Assembly: GCA_027596945.1 (NCBI GenBank)
Contig: JADGJH010000279.1
Coordinates: 1-22,681 of the forward strand
Origin: Physocladia obscura
Lineage: Eukaryota; Chytridiomycota; Chytridiomycetes; Chytridiales; Chytriomycetaceae
Length of the DNA stretch: 22,681 bases
Direction: 5' to 3'
Shown one piece after another: positions 1 to 16,008 of this stretch. The notes beneath the pieces are model-generated. The model did not search any database. It was given only the letters and a program-made list of their open reading frames with translations, and was not told where the DNA came from. The position numbers and the translations under genes are program-made. How positions within the stretch are numbered: the stretch's first letter is position 1; each line of letters starts with the position of its first letter.

Positions 1-1
1 C

Positions 2-79
2 GCCCCGTCCGCCCCCTCGCGTCCCGGTATCGTGTCGCCGCCGAACACCAACGACCGCAGCATCTCCATTTCCAACTGA
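2..79 (+). CDS. 3' end of an unidentified plus-strand gene (partial)
   Basis: From base 2 a single frame runs open for 25 codons to a TGA at 77-79. The encoded tail is rich in Pro, Ser and Ala and ends SISISN. Base composition is strikingly GC-rich here and drops sharply just after the stop, as expected where coding sequence gives way to an AT-rich spacer. The product cannot be identified from so short and low-complexity a tail. It could also be chance, since GC-rich sequence has few stops. Confidence 0.4.
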   Translation, partial: APSAPSRPGIVSPPNTNDRSISISN

Positions 80-1167
80 ATTATTGCTGATATCAAATCA
101 TCCAATTCCCTTCATCAAATCAAGTAAATGCCGCCACATGCATCAATGAACAAATTTCATGTAAACTTTGAAAAAAATTATAGCTAAACATGCAAGGCCC
201 TGTGTAGTAAATACGATGACTATGGCTAATTCATCAAGTCCCCACAAGTTTTTTTATTGCCTTGGCTTGATATCTGCCCAAGCCATTCCTAAGTGTTTCC
301 TGGTGGCAGCATCAACTAATGAAAACATTCTGCAGCACCAACCCAATTTTATAATATTATTAATCCATTACACCAGATAAAAAAGTTCAAAGCTGTTGGA
401 GCAAATCAGAAAAGTCAATATTCAGAATGTAAGAATAAAGTGATTATTAAACCAGAATAGGTCAGACAAAGTTTTTCTTCTTTGGGATCATTGTTGGAAA
501 AAGCTGAAAATGGAATCAGTACAGAAGACAGAGAATATGACGATTAGAATCAACTCGAAGAAAAATGGCAGTAGTGATGGATTTAGAGATGCATGTAATG
601 AATTGGGACTGGAAGACAATGGAGTAAGATAACAAGGATGACAAGGTTAATGAAGAAGATGCCAGTGAGGATTGTAAAGACAGAGATAACAAAAATGATG
701 GTGAAGATGATGAATACGAGGATGGAGCCGTCTAAATTTGTAATGACAAGTGTTGTTAACAAGTTTGAAGATTATATCAGTGAAGAAAATTCATTGGAGG
801 ACTTCAATGCATTTATGGCAATGTATTTTAATGGAATTGAATCTGAGTAGTGTCATGGCATGATGCAGAATAAAGCACCATTAAACTGGTGACTATATTA
901 CACACTTTGAATTCACATTCACATTAGCCGACGCAAGCGCATTTACAGTTCCTGATGCTTGCGATTAACGCTGCATCTTACTCGTCGTTGCTGTTGTTGT
1001 TGTCAAAGTCTCCCATTGTTGTTTCCTGTTTGTTTTAGCACAGAGACTTACTATCAAAAAAAAAAAAACAATCTTATTTGTATGAATCACCTCAGTTCTT
1101 ATTAATTGCAAAACTTTTATTAATCGTAAGGTATCTTTTTTTTTTTTTTTGGAAAAACAGTTTTTAC
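80..1167. other. Spacer with no supported gene
   Basis: Short open frames occur but none looks like a known protein. Around 621-735 one plus frame encodes a strongly acidic stretch rich in Asp, Glu, Asn and Lys ending at TAA. A neighbouring frame (about 739-850) encodes a tail containing NKFEDYISEENSLEDF before TAG. Together these could be debris of a decayed gene. Long A and T runs at 1057-1068 and 1137-1150 precede the ACR3 gene. Confidence 0.4.
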
Positions 1168-2554
1168 ATGGAAGAAACAGCCCCCTCCGAGCCTGTACAT
1201 AATGCAAGTGTCGTGTCGAAAATGTCATGGCTCGATCGGCTGCTTCCCCTGAATATTCTAATCGGTCTGCATCTTTTAATCCTTGCAGAAATATTGGCTT
1301 CAAACTTTTAATAAATGATGACAGTAATGGTGGTCGGCACCCTCCTTGGCCACTACGTTCCTTCTGCCGCGCCGGCTATAAACTCTGGCTCTATTGTTGG
1401 TGTATCTGTTCCAATGCTTATCGGATTGCTCTGGATGATGTATCCTGTTCTTTGGTGAGAAAAGAGTGGATTGCATTTCTGTGATTCCGTTCAGCCCCCG
1501 AAAATTGCCGACAGTAATAATTAATAATAATAACAAAAAAGTCAAGTGAAATTCGAAAAACTGTCGACCATAGTACGCGAAAAATCAGCCACCCGCATCA
1601 TAATATTCTCTCTGCTCGTAAATGTCATTTTGGCGCCACTATTCATGCTCTGTCTTGCATGGGCCACTTTGCCAGATCTTCCCCATGAACGCGCCGGAAT
1701 TATCCTGGTTGCCGTTGGTCGATGTATTGCAATGGTATTGATCTGGAATAATCTCGCTGGCGGTGATGCAGAATGGTGCGCTATTCTTGTTGCCGTGAAT
1801 GCGGTCGTCCAGTTGGCGCTCTTCGGACCCATCGCGTATTTCCTCACAAGTGTTATCGGCGGCGGTGACAATGGAATGGTCAGTATATGGCTTGTAGTGA
1901 GAAGCGTTTTGGTCTTCTTGGGCGTTCCACTTGTTTTGGGCGCCGCGACCCGAGGTGTGTTGAGGTGGGTTGCGGGTGCTAAATGGTACGATGAAAAATT
2001 CCTGCCGTTCATTGAACCACATGCTGTCATTGGACTTCTGTACACAATTTTAATCATGTTTATTTTGCAGGTAGAGAGTAAACGGTCTCAACTTTATTAT
2101 TTATTAAAAAAAATTTTTTTGTTTTTTTTGGCAGGGAAATTCAATCATACACGACATTCCAAATGCGCTCAGAACCGCTGTTCCACTCATTTTATACTTC
2201 CCGTCAGTTTTTTCACTGACTTTCATCGCGTCTCTGTATATTCTCGAATCTCCCTTTCATATTGCTGTAACCCAATCATTCACTGCCACTGGCAACAATT
2301 TCGAATTGACGATTGCGGTGGCAGTAGCAACATATGGGATTGAATCAAAAGAGGCATTTGCTAGTGTCGTTGGAAGTTTGATTGAAGTGCCCGTGTTGTT
2401 GAGCTTGGTTTACTTGAGCAAGTGGTGGGAAAATTGGTATAATACGGTGTTGTCACGCAGAAAATTGCAATTTGAAAGTATAAATCTTTTGAGAACAAAA
2501 GAGACTGAAATCGTTTTACCTGAGGTCAATTCATTCACAACTTGCTCAACTTGA
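1168..2554 (+). CDS. ACR3: ACR3-family arsenite efflux permease
   Basis: This is a plasma- or vacuolar-membrane carrier expected to export arsenite (and possibly antimonite). Exons: 1168-1264, 1325-1454, 1542-2070, 2135-2554; all phases match and give 391 residues, normal for the family. Visible signatures are SWLDRLLPLNILI at the N terminus, VGTLLGHYVPS, a YPVLCQVKFEKL stretch across the second intron, GRCIAMVLIWNNLAGGDAEW with Cys137 followed by Cys155, and TATGNNFELTIAVAVATYGI near residues 302-321. The hydrophobic profile fits about ten membrane helices. The start at 1168 is the first ATG giving the family N terminus; an upstream in-frame extension is homopolymer-rich and unlikely. The family is related to bile-acid/sodium symporters, but the NNFE and RCIAMV motifs point to ACR3. 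No arsenic-responsive regulator or reductase gene lies beside it. Intron borders are inferred from phase and homology. Confidence 0.9.
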
Positions 2555-3692
2555 ACCAGAACAAGCAGTAAAAACTAAAGTAAAATATATAAAAACTCGG
2601 TTGCATTTGATGGATTTTTATTATCGACATGATTAATTCGAGCAATACTGAAGGGTGTTAAAATTAAAAATAAAATAAAAAATCAGGTGTCAGAAGAAAA
2701 GCTATCTAATTTCAAAAAGTTTTGGTATACTTTCATGAATTGCAGAAAAGTAATTTTAAAATTTATTCATTTTTCCTCCAAAATTCTTTTTTTTTTATAT
2801 CAACGGACGCACATCAGCTACATGCCTTAAAAACAAGTTGCAAAAAGTTTGCATTCACCAACGACGGCAACATCTTTTGTTTAATATGCCGGACAATTCG
2901 CCTCAAAGAATATGACCAGTTAAATACCACTGCAAATGATAGTATACATTGGAAAAAATTGCCAAAACTTTGTACCAGCATACTGGAAGAGCACCAAATC
3001 CAACAGTAGTGATATTTGCATATGAGTTGCAATTGTATTCAAAAAATAGGCTAAAAGTTTTAATAATAGGAAACAAATATTAATAACAAAGCGGTAATAT
3101 TTACGTTTAAAAATGTGAAAATAATATATACTCGCGGATTAAAAAGGTGAAGGCAAAAAAACGAAAGGCACTGTCCAACATGTCCAAACGTAGTTTTCCC
3201 AAAATATAGTGACATTTGCATACGGGATCGTAGGACTAACAGATATTCTGTCGATCGTGCAAGACAGAAACATGTATTCTTGACCGAAAAATGGCGTGGA
3301 ACTGATTATAAAAAAATTCAGTCGATTAATGTTAATGAAGGTTTAAAAAAAAATAAAAAAAATAAAAAAACATAATTACAGCAGGCTGTACAAAAAAGGC
3401 GAAAGAACACTTTAAATTACATATTCTCTTTTTGGAAGTGAAATTATCTTTTAGTTTAGCAGTGAATATAATTGGTAGGTGTTTGTTGCGCCATTTTCTC
3501 GGACAAAGCCAAACATGAAATAAAAAAAAAGCTGAAGTGCAAAACAAGCAAAGCACAAAAACAAAACAACAAAAAACTGTACTAGCAAACGGCTCGGCGA
3601 TTGAGTGGAAGCTACAAAACACATATCCGTATTGATTCTTAATCGCCAGCCAGCAGCTCCTCCGGATTAAAACAAAGGAGAGTCCAGCCCGA
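2555..3692. other. AT-rich spacer between ACR3 and TPX2 genes
   Basis: This stretch has many A/T homopolymers (for example 2788-2797 and 3345-3370) and no gene I can support apart from the doubtful frame listed separately at 2722-3009. It should contain the ACR3 3' untranslated region and the TPX2 promoter. A short sequence reading tagtgatatttgcatatg near 3008 recurs in altered form (tagtgacatttgcatacg) near 3207; its meaning is unknown. Confidence 0.4.
2722..3009 (+). pseudogene. Doubtful ORF with a CxxC motif, possible zinc-finger remnant
   Basis: A 95-codon open frame lacks a convincing start context. Its second half reads FTNDGNIFCLICRTIR, then about 20 residues later SIHWKKLPKL. The pattern of an aromatic, a DG turn, CxxC and a downstream His loosely resembles the BED-like or CGGBP1-like fingers found in hAT transposases and proteins derived from them. 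The expected second His is not clear, and the first half is low complexity. It may be a transposon remnant or chance. No neighbouring transposase sequence was recognised. Confidence 0.2.
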
Positions 3693-6600
3693 ATGCAACC
3701 ACTGTTGCAGAGCACCAAGCAAACAAACAGCAGCAGCAGCGACACGATGGACATCACACCCACAAAAGCTAAAGCCCAAGCACAAACTCCAACTCAGATC
3801 CAAACTCAAACCCACGCGTATTCATCGCTCAAACCATCCAAGCTGAGCGCGTCAATCACTGCACCATCATCATCACCGCTGCCCGAAACCTCTCCCGAAT
3901 CAGCGCAGTCCGAAATCTCGGCGCCGATCTCATCCCGTCTGCGTCCGCGTACATCGCGAACTCCCTTGAGGCCAGCAGCTACAACCGATTCCACCCCCAA
4001 ATCCAAAGCATCTTCCAAACAACAGCAATCAAAAGACACTAGTACTGACGACGCGTTTGAATTTAATGCGCCAAAGTTTTGTGATTTTTCCAGAGTTGTT
4101 GCGCAGCAGCAGCAGCTCTCCAGTTTGAACGGCGTCCCTGTAGCTCCCTCTGCCGAAAAAGGCAAGCCTATCGATGCCTGGTTCGGTAAGATACTTTTTT
4201 CAATCTGTGAAATGAAATATGTTGTAATAAATATACGTATAATTTTTGTGAATTACAGATGACCATCACAGTTCTCCACTTGCTGAGGCAACTCGAGTCG
4301 CCAATCCTACTGCCCTTCTTGACCAACTCGAAACTGAAGAAGATTTGCAAGTCACTCCGAAAGCCTCTAAAATCAGCCCCATTACAGCACCGTCATCCAC
4401 GCCAAAAAGCTACGCGGCTGCTGTATTACAGAACCTGCGCAATTCAGGTGATCAACTGATTTTGAACTCTGCACCGTCGCCAGCTGCGCCAAAATTAACA
4501 ACGGCTTCGCGCCGTCCTTCAACCGCCCGTCCAACAATGAATACTGTAACTACCGCAGCAAACGCTGCTGCTCCACCACAACGTCCACAAACAGCAACAA
4601 CAGCTGCAGCAGCAGCAACAAAAACGTCTGGAGATATTGGGAGAATGTTTGCGCAGCTGTCGCTGTCAGCCACGAGTGTGGCCGCACAGCAGGCGATAAA
4701 AAGGAGTGTGACACATGATTCTGAAGCGCAGGAGCGGCTGTTGGGTGCAACTGCTGCATGGAAGGCAAAACATGCGGATCAGTATGGTGAGTTTGGTAAT
4801 AGTGGTGTAGGAGGTGTGGCAAAAAAGAATGGGGAAACAACTGTGCCAAAAGAGTTTAGTTTTATGAGCCGAGCTGGAAGCACGATTAAGATTAAATCGC
4901 CAGTGATCAAGGTCATTTTTATTATTATCTTTATTTATTTTTCGCTGATTTTTCCTGCTCCTTTTTAAACTTCAAAGAAGCGAAAGCCAATAATGAAGAA
5001 GTTCCAAACTGATTTGACTGTCCCGAAGCCGTTCAAATTCCACGACAAGCCACCACGTAGCAGTAGATATATTAATACAGATGAGGCTCCCAGATCTCCT
5101 TTTGTCCCGCTTGTTAATAGAATGAAGCAATTCGAGACTGGAACTCCCGAGAGATTTAAGACAAATGCAAGAAACCCAAAAGTACCAAAAAACAAAAAAC
5201 ACAACTACATTTTAGCTGATACCATGCCTTAATACTTTAAACACACAGCGCACAACTTATGTGGCTCCAAGACTGACTAAACCATATTCGCCGTTTCTGA
5301 TGACGAAGCAGCGTAGCAAACCGACGAAGTAATGGCTTCTTTTTTTTTCTTTTTCTTTACAATTTGGAGAGACCCTTTTTTAATAAGTTTACATCCCCCT
5401 TTTTTTGGTCATTAGTCTGAAGACTACTGAAGAAATGCAAATTGAAGAAATTGCCAATCATCCGCGTTTTAGAGCCAGGCCCTTAGACAAAAAGGTTGGT
5501 ATTTGTGGATAAAAATTAATTAAAAACAAAGCAAAAACAATAAAAAACTCCTAGATTTTGAAAGATGGAAACTTCGGAGTTCCCGTAGTTGAAAAACCCG
5601 CCCTCACAGTTCCTAAATCCCCTCATTTCTCACGACCCCGCACTGCACCGTCCACATACCGGCAGCCACCGCAACCCCAGCAAAATATCATTAAAGCAAA
5701 TCCAATCAGATATGCGGGCACGAAGCCGTTTGAACCACATCTCGAGCATCGCCAGATTGTTCCTGACGATATCCATCTTCCAGGAGAAGAGATGCGACAC
5801 AAGAAGTTGCGCGAATTTGAGGAGACTCTGAAGGCGAAGCAGAAAGAAGATGAGAAGAAGAGAATGTTTATGGCGAGACCTGTTCCTGATTTGAGTGCAC
5901 CTGCTGTGAGTTTTATAATAGCTTGCGTGTGTGCACGTGCATGTTTTATAACTGATGCTGTCTTTGTTATAGCCTTTGCCAGAAGTCAAACCTCGTCCTC
6001 CAACTGAACCAGAACCATTTAATCTCCACGCACACAATTTCCCTGTCGTCCGTAGTGCATTCCAAACGAAACCAGACGGATCGATTGAAATTAGTAGCGC
6101 CGAACTCGTGCCGCAACCGCCTGCAGCTCAAATTAAATTCACGGCGCAGCCAATGCCCGTGTTTGAGCCGTTTGTGCCAAAAAAAAGCAACAAGCCGCCA
6201 ACGGTGCCAGACTCTGTTGTGCTGCACACTGACAGTCGTGCTGAAGAGCGGCGCGCATTTGAGGAAGCGAAACGGGCACGTGAAGCAATGGAAGAAGAGA
6301 TGCGTGACCTTGTAAGACTTGAAAGAGAGGTAACAAACAAAAAAAAAACAAGGAGAAACAGTATTTGTTTTTTAATTTTCAATGGATTTAAACATTCATA
6401 GGAGTTTGAACGGCACGAGATTCGGAAAATTCGGCAAGACCAAACGTTCCAAGCGCAGCCGATCCGACAGTTTCCCGGAGTGCAAGTACACGCGTCGCAA
6501 AAACGATTGACCGAACCTGCAAGCCCCATGCTGAAAGAGAAGAGAGAACGGCTTGCGAGAATGAAGTCTGCGTTGAGTAACGAATTTTCAGGTGGGAGTA

Positions 6601-6923
6601 GCAGGGCTGGAAATAATCGGGGAAATTATTCCGCCGAGACGGCAAACACGTATCAGCAGCAACAGCAGCAACAGCGAAGAAGCGGCAGCGGAAGCGGTAG
6701 TGGCGGAGAAGATGATGAGGAGGGGTGGGTTTCTGACGTTCCATATGGTGAATTTGAAGCTGGGGGAGAAGAAGAGGATGGAGGGTTTGAAGTGAAGCAG
6801 GTGCGAGTCAACGAAGTGGCTAGTATAGGTGGTTTTGAAGGAATGGCGAAGAAACAGTGGCCGAAGCCTGTTGATTGGATTGATTCAGATGGCTTTAATG
6901 GGCCTGGATCTGGCGAGTTTTAG
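3693..6923 (+). CDS. TPX2-family spindle assembly factor
   Basis: This is a microtubule-associated protein expected to nucleate and bundle spindle microtubules and to bind and activate Aurora A kinase in mitosis. Exons: 3693-4185, 4259-4911, 4978-5181, 5249-5328, 5416-5494, 5555-5905, 5973-6329, 6402-6923; phases match throughout and give 912 residues. Residues 122-133 (FEFNAPKFCDFS) and 161-164 (DAWF) correspond to the Aurora-activating N-terminal motif of animal TPX2. The middle has DLTVPKPFKFHDK (about 394-406). FxAxP repeats follow: FRARP (495-499), FMARP near the end of exon 6, FTAQP (676-680) and FQAQP (755-759). Between the last two is a charged helix typical of the TPX2 C-terminal region. 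The tail is acidic with a poly-Gln and Gly/Ser tract. Oddities are a ~120-residue low-complexity extension before the Aurora motif and a Gln-rich linker inside it. An alternative in-frame start is the ATG at 3747. Family assignment is firm; Aurora binding is inferred. Confidence 0.85.
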
Positions 6924-6971
6924 ATATCCTATTTTTTTATTCTTTTGTTGTTGTTGTTTTTGTTTGTCTAT

Positions 6972-6974
<3 letters not shown>

Positions 6975-7006
<32 letters not shown>
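6975..7006. repeat. (TC)16 microsatellite
   Basis: This is a perfect dinucleotide run of 16 TC units, 50 bases past the TPX2 stop codon, probably in the 3' untranslated region or spacer. Confidence 0.95.
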
Positions 7007-7010
<4 letters not shown>

Positions 7011-7383
7011 CTTGAAGTCTGTTTTCTTTTTTTTTGTGTGATGGTTGTTGATGCGAGTGACGTGCAAAAGTTTTCATTCATAATCTCTGGTAAAAAAAAA
7101 GGACAAAGCTGTCTTGCATGTATGACATACTGAAAAAGCTAGCTCAAACTAATACAACAGAGAAAAATGATTCTTTATGCGTGGATATTTTATATATGCA
7201 ACAAAACACTTTGACTGAGTATATGAGAAAAATGGAAAATAGAAAGATTTTCAAGAATTGGCTGCGATTATTATTTTTATTGCTGCAAAACTTGCTTCGA
7301 TTTTTTAACCCTGACAAAGTGAAGAAAGACAGAAAAAACAAAAACAAACCAAATTGTCCAATTTAACTTGGTTACCAGAACAT
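7007..7383. other. Spacer between TPX2 and kinase genes
   Basis: An 82-codon frame (7118-7366) is present, but its product (Lys/Asn/Leu-rich, no recognisable motif) looks like AT-rich noise. It is out of frame with the kinase gene that follows. The kinase promoter should lie here. Confidence 0.4.
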
Positions 7384-12840
<5,457 letters not shown>

Positions 12841-12856
12841 TTACAAATGCTTTTGA

Positions 12857-14120
12857 ATAAAAGTCAAAGTTGAAAAACAAAATATCATCACCCTAATCAA
12901 TAACTTCGGTTGGTTCACGTTTGAAAGTGTGGAACTCACAATCCCAATAACCGAAAAAAAAGCTCCATTTCTCGAGACGCAGAGCGCTTTTTCAGCGAAT
13001 CGAACTTCTGTTTTCGAAGCAGTATTCGCGCTGCAAAGAACAGCACTGTCACCCCGCCAGCATCAATAGGAGCATCAGCGTTAATGTCAATAGTATTAAC
13101 GACATAAATCATTTTCTGTGATGGCGAGTGGACATGAGCAGACAGCAGATGCGTAGTAGGTCCAAACCCATCTGACCAACCCTAAGCAATAGCTCGAAAT
13201 ATGCAGCTTACTGGGCGCTTCAGCAGTCACAAAGCAGTGAATGGACTAAAAGCTCGAGAAGCGTCAATAGTTCTACGCAAAACCTCGATACAAGAAAAAC
13301 TCCAAAAACTTCAACGGCATTCTCATCAAAGGCAAATGCTTTACTGAAACAATGCTTTAATCGCGACAGACGCGAGACTATCAAAGTTGATTCCGAATCC
13401 GAACAGCACCAAACATTGCTGGCAAATTCGCATGCATCTTCGACAAATCGGCTATTGCGAGTCATAAATGTACTAAATTAATTTTAGATGTATTCCAAAC
13501 TAGTGATTCAATCACATCGACAGCTGTCCGTTGGCGAGCAGGCAAATCAAAACAAGAATTGCGCTGCAAAAAGACTTCTTCCAAACCAGAAGTTATTGCG
13601 GCAATTAACATAGCGATACTATCTTAAGCATTCCCAAAACCCGGCAAACTCTGCATCCTCCAGAATTTGTTGTACGACATGTTCTCACTGTTGAAATTTA
13701 TTCTACGGAAGTGGAAAAATCACAAATTGGGGTTCCTTCACGCGTGATTTCATCGTTGAATCTGATTTCAGTATCATCTGGTGTATTCACTGTTCCCTTT
13801 CTCACGAAAATAATAGTGAGATCAAAAAATAAAGAATCAAATCCAAAAACTAGAGTCAGAATATTGAGCGAAATAATCAATTCAGTCCACACGAAGGTTT
13901 TCCCTTTTTGTCTTTACGAATTTTTTACTCAAAAACTTTTCAAATTAGATCTTCATCTCCCGTCTCAGTATCAAAAATTCGAAATCAAAATCTTACGTTT
14001 TGCGGTATATTCGAAGACTAAAGAGTCAATGTGCAAGGCGGATTAGTTCGCCATATCCGCAAGTAAGGTTTTTCGAAAATTATACTGTGGTCTCACATCT
14101 ACATTATTCGCAACAGACAG
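12857..14120 (+). pseudogene. Frame-broken gene remnant, possibly arrestin-like
   Basis: Coding-like plus-strand fragments lie in successive frames. Fragment 1 is 12857-13069 (INNFGWFTFESVELTIPI). Fragment 2 is 13176-13481 (about 100 open codons, Ser/Thr/Gln-rich). Fragment 3 is about 13480-13627 (STAVRWRAGKSKQ). Fragment 4 starts near 13626 (SIPKTRQTLHPPEFVVRH then VLTVEIYSTEVEKSQIGVPS). The alternation of beta-strand-like segments, and the order 'IP..., FxVxHxLxVxI, IxVP', resembles the C-terminal half of arrestin-fold proteins, but this is a visual impression. Fragments 2 to 3 and 3 to 4 are offset by single-base frame changes with no workable intron, so I read it as a pseudogene. Near 13898-13949 a plausible intron would extend the last fragment to a stop at about 14129. 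It starts 16 bases after the kinase stop, on the same strand. Confidence 0.45.
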
Positions 14121-14130
14121 CAAGACCCAA

Positions 14131-14340
14131 TTAACAAATGTAATTTAAGCAAACCAAAAATATCTCTTCAGCCTCTCTTTGACATATATTAAAAAGCTGC
14201 GAGTCATCTTCGCATTGTTCTGTTCGTTCACCAAGCCCGTTAAACAAACGCAGATCATTATCTAGATCACCTATACCCATCGAGTCACCAATATCGCAAT
14301 GAACAGTTGAACAAGGCCTGAGAGAAGAATTTTGAAGAAC
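14131..14340 (-). other. Open minus-strand frame without start codon, unidentified
   Basis: Seventy codons are open on the minus strand down to a TAA at 14131-14133. The encoded sequence is acidic and of balanced composition, including GDSMGIGDLDNDLRLFNGLG and EDDSQLFNICQREAEEIF, unlike the Phe/Lys/Asn-rich noise typical of AT-rich spacers. No ATG starts it, and no matching upstream exon was found. It could be a last exon, a remnant or chance. Confidence 0.2.
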
Positions 14341-14486
14341 AAAGGCCCATGTGTTTTTTTCCCGGTTTTAATTTTTTTGCTTTTAAAAAGTGGGCAATTT
14401 GTCATCCGGAAAAAAAATTCAGCCTAATATTTGTTTATCATTATTATTTTTTTTTTCCACACAATATTTTCGCAGCGAATAACGGG

Positions 14487-15571
14487 ATGGCTGTCGCTGT
14501 CGAAAACTTTCTAAGTATCGCGCGGAACGTGTTTTCCGTGCCAGTCGAAGATTCGATCATCGCAGCTGTTTTTGCAATGGGCCCCGTAGTTGATCCGTAC
14601 ACAAAACCGCTCGAAATTGCGTTGAGCGCTGGCTTGAACGCTACTTTGCCGATGGATGTTTTCTATTCGTGGGTGGCCAAAATTGAAAGCCCGCATGTGA
14701 AACATCTTCCCCTGATGAATCCAGTTCATGCGCTGCTTGCTGTAATTCTTTACAGTGTCGTGATTTTTGCAGGCAGTCAAATCATGAAGGGATTCAACAA
14801 GTTTACGTTAAAGTCGTACAGCTGGTTGCATAACCTGATCCTGACTGCACTATCGCTGTACACGGCTGTTAAGGTTGTTCTGCTTTCTCACTCAAACGGA
14901 ATCAGGATTTATGCTTTCTTGAACAACGTCAATCACTCTCCTTCCGGCCTTCAGGTAATCTTACGAATTTAGCGCGCCCGAAACTTTCGCAACTAATCTT
15001 TACTTTAAATCTTCAGTTGGCGAAAGTTTGCTGGCTGTTTTACTTCGCGAAATTCCCCGAGCTTTTGGACACAGTCATCATGATGCTGAAAAAGAACAAC
15101 CGCCAGATTTCTTTTTTACACGTTTACCACCATTCAACAATTCTCCTCATGATGTAAGTTTAAAACACTGGTTTTGTTTTTTTTGAATCTTGACAAAACT
15201 TTAATAGGTGGCTTGTTGTCGCTTGGGCTCCAGGGGGGGAATTTTGTCTCAGTGTATTCCTCAATTCCAGTGTGCATGTTGTTATGTATGGATACTATTT
15301 GCTAAGCTCTATGGGCATTAAGCAAGTCTCTGTCATTAAGTACTACATCACAGCAATGCAAATGACCCAATTTCTGATTCTCCTCACCCAAGCAATATTT
15401 GATTCAGTTTCCGAATATTTGCATCCAGGCAGCACTAATTTTCCGTGGCAAATTGCTCAAATGAACATTTCTTACATGGTATCGATGCTTCTGCTATTTG
15501 GAAATTTTTACATCCAGGACAAACGGAGAATTGCAAAAGAAAAGGCTGGACCCAAAAACAAAAAGGAATAA
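14487..15571 (+). CDS. ELO-family very-long-chain fatty acid elongase
   Basis: This is an endoplasmic-reticulum membrane 3-ketoacyl-CoA synthase that condenses malonyl-CoA with a fatty acyl-CoA. Exons: 14487-14954, 15017-15153, 15208-15571; phases match and give 322 residues, usual for the family. Key signatures are LAKVCWLFYFAKFPELLDTV, then KKNNRQISFLHVYHHS containing the HxxHH catalytic box (split from the next exon by a phase-2 intron), then NSSVHVVMYGYYLLSSMG and QMTQF. Several hydrophobic helices flank the box. The C terminus is Lys-rich (KAGPKNKKE), a possible ER-retention type tail. The ATG at 14487 is chosen because it gives a normal N terminus. A pyrimidine-rich sequence ending in cag at 14475 suggests a 5' untranslated intron just upstream. 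The subtype (saturated, monounsaturated or polyunsaturated substrate) cannot be decided from sequence alone. Confidence 0.9.
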
Positions 15572-16008
15572 TTATGGAAAATAAAACAACTATTTGTAGA
15601 AAGTTTTTCGAAAATTTTCTAGTATTGTAAATCGTGTAGTCATATGTCAGCCTGTGGTTATATGGCGGGTAAATTTTCTTGGTACTAAAACCTTTTGAAA
15701 AAAGAAAAAGGCAAATCATGCAGCCCTTCAAAAAAAAAGACGTCATTAAAGTATGAAAGACAAAGGCTGTTGCTACAAACTGCATGGACTTAGTAATTTT
15801 GGGGACAATTCTGGTGTCGTGCCTCTCAAGATTGGTGGAGAGAATGCAGTAGGTGTATACATCGAGGACAATGGGAGGCGTGGGTGCTTTATTAGCTTTT
15901 TACCGAAGTTTATTCCAATAATAACATAGAAGTTTCTATTTAGCAGATAAACCTTTCTTTAGGTCAGCTATGTTACTCCAATGTCCTTGGTTCGTATTTG
16001 CAAAAAAA
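15572..16008. other. Spacer after the elongase gene
   Basis: No gene is seen. On the minus strand an open stretch (about 15765-15900) reads APTPPIVLDVYTYCILSTNL and may be a distal remnant of the decayed transposon to its right. Otherwise only short noise frames occur. Confidence 0.35.

Noticed and set aside
638..850. 70-codon plus-strand frame near the left end
   Set aside because: It is Met/Lys/Thr-rich, with no motif, and overlaps an equally plausible acidic frame. I kept only a note in the spacer entry.
1542..2057. 171-codon minus-strand frame
   Set aside because: It is antisense to the third ACR3 exon, whose plus-strand protein carries clear family motifs. The minus product shows no motif.
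4550..4849. 99-codon minus-strand frame rich in Leu and His
   Set aside because: It is a shadow of the repetitive Ala/Thr/Gln coding sequence of the TPX2 gene.
7118..7366. 82-codon frame just upstream of the kinase, considered as its first exon
   Set aside because: It is out of frame, has no donor that joins it in phase to a sensible N terminus, and the kinase already has a normal ROCK-type N-terminal region from 7384.
14470..14480. The string gcagcgaat occurs both before the elongase ATG and at the first receptor exon (19132-19140), suggesting a shared spliced signal
   Set aside because: Nine bases including a standard cag acceptor are easily shared by chance. No leader sequence is evident.
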